NCBI RefSeq assembly: GCF_029761915.1
Contig: NZ_CP121695.1
Location: 7,469,501-7,533,500 of the forward strand
Length of the DNA stretch: 64,000 nt
Direction: 5' to 3'
Source: Bradyrhizobium sp. CB1650
GTDB taxonomy: Bacteria > Pseudomonadota > Alphaproteobacteria > Rhizobiales > Xanthobacteraceae
The notes below the pieces were generated by a model, which worked only from the letters and a program-made list of their open reading frames with translations, had not been told where the DNA came from and did not search any database. The first letter of the stretch is position 1. The number at the start of each line of letters is the position of its first letter. Positions 18,097-27,265 of this stretch are shown here, one piece after another. A program made the position numbers and the translations under genes.

Positions 18097-18649
18097 ATGG
18101 AACCTGACTTAAGATACCTCCGGATCTAACTGATCCACCAAGCACGCTTGGCCGCATCTCTACTGACGGAGACGAGATTGTCCGGTCATTCATGTGGGAG
18201 ATCAGATCGATCCGTGCGCGTCTCGAAGCACTTGCCAAATTGGATGTGCTGGACATCACTCGGCCACGGTGGACGATCCTGATGGCTGTGACCTATTTGG
18301 GCAAAGAAAAGGGTGTATCCGGCAACCTGGTGTCACGATTGATGCACGTCGACCTTTCTTTCGTAACAACCCACTCAAAGCTGCTAGAAAAAACGGTTTG
18401 CTGCGGCATAAGTCCTCCGCAAACCATGCCCGGATCGGGCAGATGTCGCTGACGGCCAAAACGCGCAAGCATTTCGCGACTTTGGAGCCACGACAGGCCG
18501 CGCTGGATGAGCTCGCTTTTGATGAAAGCGGCGTTGACCGATCAAGCGAGTTCATTGCCAAGGCTGCTACGGTGAGGCTTCGCCTGGAAAGGGCCCGCGT
18601 TGGCATTCAGAAGATCAAACGCACGATTGTCAGAAATGGAGCTCGTTAA
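18097..18649 (+). pseudogene. MarR-family regulator with frameshifts
   Basis: AAGGAGG precedes an ATG at 18097, but the frame stops after ten codons. The protein continues in phase 0 with ITRPRWTILMAVTYLG, LVSRLMHVDLSFVTTHSKLL (the winged-helix recognition region), then must change phase at a run of six A at 18388-18393 to read NGLLRHKSS and QMSLTAKTR, the family's wing and C-terminal helix. Joined up, it is a ~165-residue MarR-type protein. Two frame changes make a pseudogene the simplest reading; slippage or sequencing error at the A-run would remove one of them. It abuts the small gene at 18651. Confidence 0.65.
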
Positions 18650-18650
18650 C

Positions 18651-18881
18651 ATGAGTCTCCCATCCTTCGAATATGTCTTGAAGCAGCGCGGTCGAAGGTG
18701 GTTGTGGTCCGTTCACAACGCCGATGGCACTCAGGTGATGACTGGTTCAGGACGTAACCGCTCCGCCGCCATCTATCAAGCTAACAGAGCGCTTTTTCAA
18801 TTGCTGTTGAGTACGCCATATCGCCTCGGAGCTCGAGCTAGCCAACAGGCTCGGCGAGGTCCGCTTACGCCCAAACTTTAG
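18651..18881 (+). CDS. Small conserved hypothetical protein
   Basis: A 76-residue basic protein starting MSLPSFEYVLKQRGRRWLWS and containing GSGRNRSAAIYQANRALFQ. GGAG lies upstream of the ATG, which directly follows the stop of the MarR-like pseudogene, so the two were probably an operon. I recognise the type as a short protein common in Bradyrhizobium genomes, with no assigned function. No membrane segment or cysteine. Confidence 0.6.
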   Translation: MSLPSFEYVLKQRGRRWLWSVHNADGTQVMTGSGRNRSAAIYQANRALFQLLLSTPYRLGARASQQARRGPLTPKL

Positions 18882-19049
18882 CCTGGCATGAGCTTCGAGG
18901 ATGCCCCATTCGCGAGTTGTTTCCATTTGGCTAAAGCGATCAGCCGATGTGTTCGGCCCAGCGCGGCCAAGACTGCCTTGCCGAAGCTGAAGAAGCTGCT
19001 GGCCGAACGGATGCTAGATTCGGCTCCTACAGGAGTTCCCCTGAGACTG

Positions 19050-19076
19050 GTCAGCTTCTCGAACTAACGCGCCTAG
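19050..19076 (+). promoter_or_regulatory. tts box (orphan)
   Basis: GTCAGCTTCTCGAA followed by CTAACGCGCCTAG matches the TtsI-binding tts box that drives rhizobial type III secretion genes. No effector-like frame follows; the only nearby ATG frame (19150) codes 27 residues. The rest of 18882-19397 holds no gene I can support. Confidence 0.6.
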
Positions 19077-19397
19077 GACTGGGCGTTGTGGCCCCATCGC
19101 ATGCGTTCCGGGGCCGAGTGTCTCGGGGTTTCATCTTCGAGACAGGGCTATGGCTAAGACTATCTCTTCACTCGCGATCATACATCGCAAGCGGCTGTCG
19201 AAACAGCCTTCCAAGAAACGTGATCAAACATGAGGAGGCGCTGGAGCACGTTCCGCGAGATTGAAGGCATCCAGCACGTGCGTGAAAAACTTTCTCAGCG
19301 CGGGTCGCGCAAAGCGAATGTGCGACAAAAGTTTCTATGGACAGCGAGGGCGGCCCGCGAGCCGCCCTACTGGGCCGCTAGCCAGGGTTGCTCACAA

Positions 19398-19583
19398 TTA
19401 CCGCTGATGTCCGAGTCCGATTCCGAGATTTAAGGCCTTCTGGCGTAGCGCACCTTCGCTGCGTTTGGTCATTTTGGCTAGTTTTATGACCGGGGTCCGA
19501 GCCTTCGAATGGACCTTGAGCTCTTTGATATCTGCCTTCGTCCACTCGCGCCGCTTAACGCGTTTCTTGGTTGCCTTTTTCAC
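19398..19583 (-). CDS. Small basic SANT/Myb-like protein
   Basis: 61 residues, very basic N-terminus (KKATKKRVKRREWTKADIK) followed by KLAKMTKRSEGALRQKALNL, which looks like a single Myb/SANT-type three-helix unit that may bind DNA. The GTG at 19583 is chosen because GAGGAGC lies 8 nt upstream and homologous small proteins begin with the KK-rich stretch. Role unknown; possibly a nucleoid or regulatory protein. Confidence 0.7.
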   Translation of the reverse strand: MKKATKKRVKRREWTKADIKELKVHSKARTPVIKLAKMTKRSEGALRQKALNLGIGLGHQR

Positions 19584-21194
19584 GATGAATGCTCCTCTCT
19601 GAGAGGAGCGCCTGTAACACATCTTTTTCGGAGCGACGACCGTAAAAAAGAGGCAATCATCGGAACTCACGTCAACGTATAAGTTCGGTCATGCTTTCTG
19701 CCAATAGTGTTTCGAAGAATGGTCAGCGGAGATAGCCGCTTTGGCTACGTTTGAGACGATGTATCAACTGCGGTCTCCGACCGATTTGAGATCAAACTAC
19801 GTCAGTGGTAACCGCGCTGTTGGACATCTTGGCGAATGACATCGCTCACTGAACGTACCGCCCGTTTCTTTCGCTTCCAATTGCCGTCCACCCCCGCGGG
19901 GATCGCAACGCCTCGCGGAACGACCAAAAGATCGCGCCTTCCGTTCAAATAAATATCAAACATGTCGTCCGTCGTTTGACACGAGCGTAAATCGCCGGTT
20001 CATATATTTGGTGACATCGAAGCAACAGTCGCGATTAAGAGCTCTACGCGAGTTTTCTCCGGATATCGCCAGCACTTGAGCGTGCAGGGCGCAATCCCGC
20101 TGCTCCTTTAGGTGCTCCGCATCGCCGAGAACACAGGAGCTTCGCACGCCTTATTGTCGCTAACAGATCTACTTGTCGGGCCTCGTCAGATCGACACGAT
20201 AATGACCCTCCGCGTTTTTGAGAATATCGTCGTCCTTGTCACGCAGCGGCCACATCGCCGTCGCCGAGGCGAATTTGATCGGACCGAGCTGTAGTTCGGC
20301 CGACCTTTGATCTCCGCTGGCGGTAGCCGCGCCGACCGTTCATAGCGGCGATTGAGGATGACGGCGGCGGCGGCCAGGCTGGCGGCGCAGGCCAGCAATC
20401 GCAGAAGGCAAACGCCTGATCCTGTCCCATCGCTGCGGCAAAGAAGAAAACGTAGGCGGAAACAGCGAAATATTGACATAAGGACTGCTTCACAGATGTC
20501 GTGGATTTCGAGGCGGCGATAGGCTTGTCCTGTGTCGGCTTCTCTTTGAATGTGGGCATGCTCAGGAGTCTAGATCTTCGGTGAGGAACTGATTGAGCGC
20601 GATCAATCGCGAAGGCGCAGCCGGAGGATATCTTACAAGCGAGCACGAAGGGTCTGTTCGTTCGAGCAGTCTTTGCGCGGACTTGCATGGTTTTGCCTCT
20701 CAAGGTCGGCGGCGCATCGGACTTTGGTCTGACACAGGCCGCACACGCGTTGCAGATCGCGCAATACGTCTCGATGGCGGCAGCAAGCGCATTCTCGGAA
20801 AAACCAGCAAGTGCGAGGCGCTTGCGCCTAAACCATCAAGGGTATGGTGTGCAGAACTGTCAATCAGGCATACCCTTCGAAACAGCTATAGCGGCCGGAG
20901 GCAAACTTGTTTTTGACATTCAATCAAACAAGACCGATTTGTGGGAGATCCTTCGATCCGGATGGCCTGCCGGTACGGTGCTTGGCGGAGCGCTGCAGAG
21001 CCAATTGAACGGCAGGCGGCCAACCCTCCAGCGAGGTCCGCTTATCGTGAGACAACAGGGTGCCCTCCGAATTGACGACAGCATTACCAGGTGCTCTCTC
21101 GAATCGACGATCGGCACGCCCCTGTCCGGGATCACGGTTAGATTACAGATTGACCCCACAATTCAATTCGCAGATTTCCCTTGCCAAAGTCAAG
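19584..21194. other. No gene firmly supported
   Basis: Open frames exist, including a minus-strand one at 20239-20559 whose middle is hydrophobic (VSAYVFFFAAAMGQD) and continues hydrophobic in another phase, possibly a frameshifted small membrane protein. A 218-codon plus-strand frame at 20687 shows no family feature. I treat the stretch as decayed. Confidence 0.4.
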
Positions 21195-21422
21195 CTAACC
21201 AGCCGATGCCGGCGGAAATGCAGGCGGGGTTCGAAGCTCTATCACATCGGCGAAGACTGTCCAATCGCGGACACTCTTTTGCTTGCAGAAATGGGTCTCC
21301 GCCTGCTTTGCAGCAGCACTTAGCGAGGCGGCATCGATCTTAAACGCTGCCTCACAAGCACGATGTTCGTGTCCGGTATCGTCACAAACGGTCTTGATGA
21401 ACCGAACGTTAAATGAAGGCAT
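21195..21422 (-). CDS. Small conserved hypothetical protein
   Basis: 75 residues beginning MPSFNVRFIKTVCDDTGHEH and including KQKSVRDWTVFADVIEL. The pattern (beta strand, CDDTGHE, an Ala-rich helix, then DW..FAD) is that of a short protein I associate with several Bradyrhizobium genomes. Function unknown. Two conserved cysteines and several His could bind a metal. Confidence 0.65.
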   Translation of the reverse strand: MPSFNVRFIKTVCDDTGHEHRACEAAFKIDAASLSAAAKQAETHFCKQKSVRDWTVFADVIELRTPPAFPPASAG

Positions 21423-22434
21423 GGCACCCTCTTCTTATGGGTTTGCTTATCCACCATTCTGCCATTGGCGCTTCAAGAGTATTTGATCTGCCTCAAGCGG
21501 CATCCCCAAGAGGTTGTCCGCTGCTGCGTCAAGGATAAGGTCGAGACTTCAGCAGCGCGGCCCGAGCGCTCCTGTTGTCTCCGCAAACCACGCGATCTCT
21601 ATCTGTCTAGCTTGGCAAATCGCACTCTGTTTGGGCTGAGGGACAGCGTCTTCTGGTCTGCTCAAGCCCTCGAGACCGACAAATTGGGGGGCCGATGAAT
21701 CGGGGAATGTCTCGAAGAGAGGATTGAGAGCAGCATGCGCCGTCACGCCCGAGATGCCGGCTATTGATCTCTATCGATCCCATACTCAACCGCTGGCAAT
21801 ATGGAGGCTCGAGACGGCGCGACCCTTACACGCAATATTTGGTGCCTCACGAGGCATTGCCGCAAACACCAGGTCATTGCGCCAATGACCGGGCAGAGGC
21901 ATTTCTGAGGCGTGCCGCTGGCCAGGGCTATCGACGGCGAGACCTACGCGAAGTGATCGTGGCCAATAAGGCGAACCGCCCCGACCTTCTGACGGTCCAC
22001 CCAGCCGCCCCGAACGCAAAGCAGATGATCAGGCTTGTCGCAGCCGACGTTTCGATAAGCCCAAGATTCCGGCCTTCAGCGCCAAAGACTATCGCTGGGA
22101 TCAGCGCCGGCAAGGCTACCGACATTGCGAAGCGAGCGATCAATGGACTATCTGCTTGCCGGCTATCGCAGCATTGAGGACAAATGCTGTCGTGGCCCAC
22201 CGCGAGCGGTGCGCCTCAAATCAACCCAGCTACACGCTGGCGTGTTGCAGACCAACGCGAGGCCCTGGCGGATCGCCCGAATTGGGACATGTCGCCTACC
22301 AACGCGGGCCTGTCCGGCTCGCAGCGGCCGCTCGAGCTTGGCCGTTCTGGACGCGCATCAGCTCCTTTGACCTGTATCAATTCTGCGGCGACTTCCTACT
22401 GATAGAAGTGAGTTTCCAGTCCAAGGTCAGACAC
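21423..22434. other. No gene recognised
   Basis: Short overlapping frames only, with uneven composition; no IS end, RNA or regulatory motif identified. Confidence 0.4.
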
Positions 22435-22626
22435 ATGGCAGACAGAAAGACTTGGCGCCCCATCATCTCTTCATGTCCAGATACCGGCGACCGAGTTCAA
22501 GGACTGCTGCCGGATGCACCCGAGCCGCGTGCCGATGATCTGCACACAATAAGTTGCGCCGCATGCGATGGCGTCCACTTCACCGACCTGCGGACGGGCG
22601 GGATGATCGGCGCCGAGCGCAACTAG
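22435..22626 (+). CDS. Small putative zinc-ribbon protein
   Basis: 63 residues: KTWRPIISSCPDTGDRVQGL near the start, then SCAACDGVHFTDLRTG. The CPxTG plus CxxCxxxH arrangement looks like a minimal zinc ribbon. AAGG precedes the ATG at 22435. Short proteins of this pattern occur in rhizobia; function unknown. Confidence 0.6.
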   Translation: MADRKTWRPIISSCPDTGDRVQGLLPDAPEPRADDLHTISCAACDGVHFTDLRTGGMIGAERN

Positions 22627-23127
22627 GCCCATCCGAATGGTGTCAAGGGAATTCCGGCGTCTTCCCGTTCTCGCTTGGGGATGCCGCCCCACTCGCAAGG
22701 GCGCGGCTGACGTCACCACAACCGAACGCCCCGCGCTGAAGCCGTGGGACAAGGAGATTTCTCACCACGAACGATGTTTCGACATGACAGACCACGGCGA
22801 CCTTTGTCCCGGCGCCGGCCAGATGGCGGGAGCGGCAGTCCAGTTTAACTTCTACAGAACAGCGATGAAAACCAACCGCCGCGGGCTTGAGCTGATCCAG
22901 ATCGATTCGACCGAAGCCCGGGAGTTGTTTCGCAGCGCCAACCCTAATATTTCGGCTGGCGAGCGGATCATGTCCCGGCACGATACCTTCAACGGCGCCA
23001 CGGCCGATAAAATCCCGGGCGGGGCCGACCCCATCGAGAGCACGCGCAGCCTGGGTTATACTGAGTTGAGCCTGTCCGCGCGGCGGCCAAGCGATCTCGT
23101 CCGTAGTGTTCAGAAGGTTGCCTGAAT
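22627..23127. other. No gene firmly supported
   Basis: A plus-strand open frame runs 22637-23125 and ends just before the next gene, but it has no recognisable domain and weak coding character; left unannotated. Confidence 0.35.
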
Positions 23128-23358
23128 TTGTCAGCCCGCAGCGATGAACTCCATCCAGGATCTAGTGGCGACCTGACCTGGGAGCGGCTCGAAACTGCGC
23201 CGCCCTTTGATCAGGATCTGGAGATTGCCGTAATCGAGGGTAATACCATTCACCGGGTGATCTTTCCTTGCCGCTGGATCTTCGACGGCTGGATCAAGGC
23301 AAAGACCGGAGAACGCGTCGCCGTGCAGCCGACGCACTGGCGCATCTGGCCCGGATAG
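23128..23358 (+). CDS. Small conserved hypothetical protein
   Basis: 76 residues with PPFDQDLEIAVIEGN, VIFPCRWIFDGWIKAKTG and PTHWRIWPG. The order acidic strand, FPCRR/W-like, GW, PTHWR.W is a pattern I have seen in many short Bradyrhizobium hypothetical proteins. The only start in frame is TTG at 23128, so the N-terminus is uncertain. No known function. Confidence 0.6.
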   Translation: MSARSDELHPGSSGDLTWERLETAPPFDQDLEIAVIEGNTIHRVIFPCRWIFDGWIKAKTGERVAVQPTHWRIWPG

Positions 23359-23469
23359 CGGCGGCCATCCTGCACAATAGATTGGCGTGAGTTGAGGCCC
23401 GGACTGCCTCTGGCTGGCCTCTCGTGGGAAACAATGTAGAGTTGATCAATGAGAGGCCCTGCTAGAAAC

Positions 23470-23835
23470 ATGTCGGACCACATCTGGTACGGCTATGGGA
23501 CTGGCGCGGCAGACGCCGCGTTGGCTCTCGTGCTGCGCCCGGCGTTAATCCGTATCTTCAGGACCGCACGTTCACGATCATCTACCTTCCGGTCGTCGTT
23601 TTTGCCGCTTTCGCCGCGGCTGCGGACTGGACGAGCTTCGCTACGCTGCTCTGCATCAGCGGCAGCCTGTTCCAGCCAGTTGTCCCGACTTAGGCGCATG
23701 GCATGGGTGTGCGGCTATCAATCTGCCGGACGATCATCGAGTCACATGGTGGCCACATCGTCGCGGACGAATCCGGGCGGCGGCAGGATCTTTCAGTTCA
23801 CCGCGCGATTTGCGGGGCTTAGTAAAGACACATGA
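23470..23835 (+). pseudogene. Collapsed sensor histidine kinase
   Basis: Three pieces in different phases: the start MSDHIWYGYGTGAADAALAL; then a membrane segment DRTFTIIYLPVVVFAAFAA with DWTSFATLLCISGSLFQP (a DUF4118-like N-terminal membrane domain); then SICRTIIESHGGHIVADE and GGGRIFQF, the G-box end of a histidine kinase ATPase domain. Everything between (PAS, dimerisation and N/F boxes) is deleted, and frames are shifted. The stop overlaps the intact response regulator by 4 bp, so this was its cognate sensor. Confidence 0.75.
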
Positions 23836-24434
23836 CTTGGCGGCGCATTCTCGTGATCGACGATGACGCCGCCATGCGGGACTCGCTCGCGTTTCTCCTT
23901 GATGTTAATGGCTTCTACGTAGCAACTTATGAGACGGCGACCGCGTTTCTCAATGACGTCGCAAGCGGTCCGGTTGACTGCATTGTGTCAGACATCCATA
24001 TGCCAGGTATGAGCGGTCTCGAACTGGTCAGAAAAGTGAAAGCCGATCGCGTCGACTGCCCCGTCGTCTTGATAACTGGTCATGGCGACGTATCGCTCGC
24101 AGTCGAAGCGATGAAAGCGGGTGCGGTCGACTTCATCGAGAAACCGTTCAAGGAGGAGGTGCTATTGCGTGCGATCAATAGTGCTTTGAAAGCGCGGCCA
24201 ACAAAGCCAGCCGACGCAGCGAAACTGCAGGCGGAAGCCCGCCTCGCGGACCTCTCGTCGCGCGAGCGCGACGTCCTGCAGGGACTATTAGCCGGCAAGA
24301 TTAACAAGGTGATCGCCCATGATCTCGGCATAAGTCCGCGGACAGTCGAGGTTTATCGTGCGAACCTGATGGCCAAGACCAATGTCCGCAGCATGTCCGA
24401 GTTGATGCGGATCGCCATTACCGCGGGACTCTAG
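23832..24434 (+). CDS. FixJ-family response regulator
   Basis: 200 residues: receiver domain (~5-120) with acidic pair DDD, phospho-acceptor Asp in CIVSDIHMPG and the Lys in DFIEKPF; LuxR-type HTH (~135-200) with LSSRERDVLQGLLAGKINKV and ISPRTVEVYRANLM. Length and domain order match FixJ/NodW-type regulators, which activate symbiosis or oxygen-regulated genes. Its sensor gene immediately upstream is broken, so it is either silent, driven by another kinase, or active unphosphorylated. Confidence 0.88.
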   Translation: MTWRRILVIDDDAAMRDSLAFLLDVNGFYVATYETATAFLNDVASGPVDCIVSDIHMPGMSGLELVRKVKADRVDCPVVLITGHGDVSLAVEAMKAGAVDFIEKPFKEEVLLRAINSALKARPTKPADAAKLQAEARLADLSSRERDVLQGLLAGKINKVIAHDLGISPRTVEVYRANLMAKTNVRSMSELMRIAITAGL

Positions 24435-25400
24435 CAGCAGCGCAAATAGCGTGAATGGCTTATTCATGCATTCAAGCTGCGCTCTCCAGACGACGAACGG
24501 TGGATTTCGCGCGCACCGAGCCGATCATGTTTTCGGTGACGGCTGCCGATGCAACACACGCAGGCCGGCCGTTGCGCCAGGTCAATATGTCACGCAAGCC
24601 GAGTCCTATGATCCGGGGTAGGCCCCAACTCGGTTCAGATGCGCACTTATCGCATGATCATTAAGCACGTCGACCATGCCAGCTCACATCGACAAGGATG
24701 CCATCAATATCCGCCCCGTCAGATCCGCGGCCGACCGATGCTGACGAGGATCAAAGTCAAGGCGCCGAACAAGACCTCCTGCGGTGAGCCGAAAGTGGCG
24801 GTGGACGACAACGTTTCGGCTGACTGGAGCTCTTCGGGGGTACGGCAGTGCGTTTCCGACTGTTTCCATGGACGCGGCCGACGAAGCCAGCATACGGCTT
24901 TCTAATTCGATGAGCATGTTTGAGCGACCAAGTGACCGCGCCGCCCCGATTCAAGGCGCCCTCCTCATGGGTCTTACGTGTAAATACTTAGGGGCTTCTA
25001 CCTAGGGAAAACATCCAAATTTCCCAATTCGTCAGGAGCAGTCAATCTGCGTCCCATCGACGTTCGCAAGATAGGGTCCGCCATGCACGCCCAGGCCGCC
25101 AGTTTTAGCGAGACGAGACGCCATCCGACCAGCGTCTTGCGTGGGCAAGCTCATCGTCGTGGACGCGTGATCGCCCTGCCGACCTCACGCCGAGTCGTGC
25201 TGCGTAACGACGGAGCCCAGGAGCTTCGCACAACACTTCGGCTAAGGTGATTTACGCCAGCTCAAAATGAAGCGCGCTACTTTTTGCGTCGAACGGCGCG
25301 GACAAATCGCAGCGCAGCGAAGGACACCGAATTCGGCTTGGGCAGTCTTGCAAATGGCTGAAACGTTTCCAGCCTAGATTGTGCCTCCAGGAGCACCGCT
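24435..25400. other. No gene recognised
   Basis: Short frames only. No terminator or promoter motif stands out apart from the ribosome site before the hemerythrin gene. Confidence 0.4.
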
Positions 25401-26000
25401 ATGATCATCGATCTTCTGCTTCGAGAGCATCGCAACATTGATCTGCTTCTGGTCGCTCTTCAACGCGAATTGGAGATTTTTGAGAAAGGGATCCGCCCGG
25501 ATTATGAGGTCATTCGCGCCATTATCAGCTATTTCGAGGTTTACCCCGAGGTGTACCATCATCCACAGGAAGACGTGATTTTTTCCAAGCTTAAGTCTCG
25601 CGATCCGGATGCAGTTGCAATCGTCGGCGATCTCGCGCTTGAACACCAGGAAGTCATCGACCGTTTGCACCGCTTCGCGCGAGCTATTGACGCTATCCTC
25701 GCGGATCGTGACCTCCTTCGGCAAGACGTCGGCAACATCATACGCGACTTTATAATACGCGAGCGGCACCACATGATGTGGGAAGAACGAGATTTCTTTC
25801 CCGCCGCCCTGAAGGCTCTCTCGGCTCAGGATTGGACCGAAATCGCTTCAGCCCTCACCAATGATGGAGATCCGCTGTTCAGCGAGACAGCGGCAGCGAC
25901 TTCCGATGCGCTAAGAGCGCATATTCTGCAATTGGAGCAAGAAGCTGAGACCGAACGGAGTTCGGTCGCGTTTTTGTCCGCCGAGGCCGGCAACCCATGA
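25401..26000 (+). CDS. Hemerythrin HHE-domain protein
   Basis: 199 residues, all-helical. Di-iron ligand candidates are REHRNID (first helix), EVYHHPQEDVIF (second), LALEHQEVID (third) and RERHHMMWEERDFF (fourth), the four-helix hemerythrin pattern. Such cytoplasmic proteins bind O2 or NO or buffer iron, a plausible role in microaerobic nodules. AGGAG lies 8 nt before the ATG at 25401. The C-terminal ~50 residues are Ala/Ser-rich and extend beyond the domain. It is monocistronic; 950 bp upstream holds no gene. Confidence 0.85.
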   Translation: MIIDLLLREHRNIDLLLVALQRELEIFEKGIRPDYEVIRAIISYFEVYPEVYHHPQEDVIFSKLKSRDPDAVAIVGDLALEHQEVIDRLHRFARAIDAILADRDLLRQDVGNIIRDFIIRERHHMMWEERDFFPAALKALSAQDWTEIASALTNDGDPLFSETAAATSDALRAHILQLEQEAETERSSVAFLSAEAGNP

Positions 26001-27060
26001 CACGGCGCCGAGACGGACGGGCCGTATTGATCGCGGCCGTTTGACAGCAGGAAGTGGACCTCTTGCTCATCCTGTCGAAAGAAAACGGGGTTGCTCGCGG
26101 GCACGTAGTGCCGTACCGGCTTCTGCGCAATATGATCGCTTCCTCGACCGCCGGTGCAAACAGCGTGGCCGATCCTAGCTGAGCTCTGGTTCCGGCACCA
26201 TAATGTAACCCTCGCAGGTCCGGCAGTTGCGCAATGATATCGCGCGAAACGGACGCCTCTCACGTCCGCCGACCGATGAGGACGGACGATTGCGGCCGCC
26301 CGGGGTGCGGCGAAGTCACTCCCAGTCTTTGAGCTCCGCCCCATACGCTCTGAATCATCCGGCCGCAGGCGGTTCTACTCACTGCACGCGAAATGCGAGG
26401 CACTGCCCGCCCGGGTACGTTCAGCACCAACAGCAAGGCGCTGGACGTGGATCGCCAGCAGCAGTTCTGGCGCGATTGGATTTCAACAAGCTATGGGATC
26501 CACACATTCCTGACGCGTGACTGCTTTATCGTGATCCTACATACGTGTATGCGGCGTGCAGCATTCCCTCCCATTGCGCCTTGGAGTGGCCATAGCCATC
26601 GGCGACACTCCGGTAATCGGGTCCAGCAACCTCTGTCTGAGATCTATGAGCGGACCATGCGGAGGATGTCACGAGCGTGAAGATGCCGCGGTGCCGATAG
26701 GGTGCTCCTCAGCGCCCAAGCCGAACCCCGACTATCGGATGGAACCGGTCGATCAAGGATCTGCCTCAAGCAGAGGTTCAAATCAATAGCAACCGCTTAC
26801 GCATTGGCTAGGCTTGGAGATCCTTGGAGCCGCGGCTTACGTCTCGCTGATCGAACATAAGGTTCCAGGCAGGAAAGCGCACCAAGTTAGCTGTTGGTGC
26901 CCTGCGGTGACCGCCCGGCATGCCCTCTCGCTGCTGTCGTAATCGTGCCGACGTGCTCATGAGCCACAAACCTTGGTGTAGATTTCTAACCCTCAGGCTA
27001 TGCGGTCGCATACCACGGCATAGTTGAGCTGCGCTCAAGCTTGTGCTTCAACTCGGCTCA
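26001..27060. other. No gene recognised
   Basis: Only short unsupported frames before the putative small RNA at 27090. Confidence 0.4.
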
Positions 27061-27093
27061 GATTTTCGACGAATGTCCTCGTCGTGATCGAAC

Positions 27094-27195
27094 CGGCGGC
27101 TGTCCTCCCTCCGCCGATGGAAGTCCGCGCGAATGCGTCAGCTTCGCTCCTCCCAGACTTTGGCCCGGCCCGCTAAGCGGGGCCGGGCATTTTTT
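27094..27195 (+). ncRNA. Putative sRNA 1 with anti-Shine-Dalgarno loop
   Basis: Perfect 6-bp stem CGGCGG/CCGCCG (27094-27099 with 27111-27116) enclosing the loop CTGTCCTCCCT, a second unpaired CTCCTCCC at 27147-27154, and a strong terminator hairpin. Loops rich in CCUCC are typical of alphaproteobacterial trans-acting sRNAs that pair with ribosome binding sites. The 5' end is not defined; it may begin near 27040. The resemblance to the locus at 39320 supports it. Confidence 0.55.
27163..27195 (+). terminator. Rho-independent terminator of sRNA 1
   Basis: GCCCGGCCCGC, loop TAA, then GCGGGGCCGGGC with one bulged G, followed by A and six T. The U-run is on the plus transcript, so it does not serve metE, which converges from the other strand. 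Confidence 0.8.
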
Positions 27196-27265
27196 GTGTT
27201 CCAAAGGCTCCCGCGCAAATGATCACAAGCGGACCAGCTTTGTCGAGAAGAGACCGAAGGCCGGA

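Noticed and set aside
20239..20703. Proline/alanine-rich minus-strand frame as a membrane protein
   Set aside because: The hydrophobic part changes phase midway and the start lacks a ribosome site; too weak to annotate.
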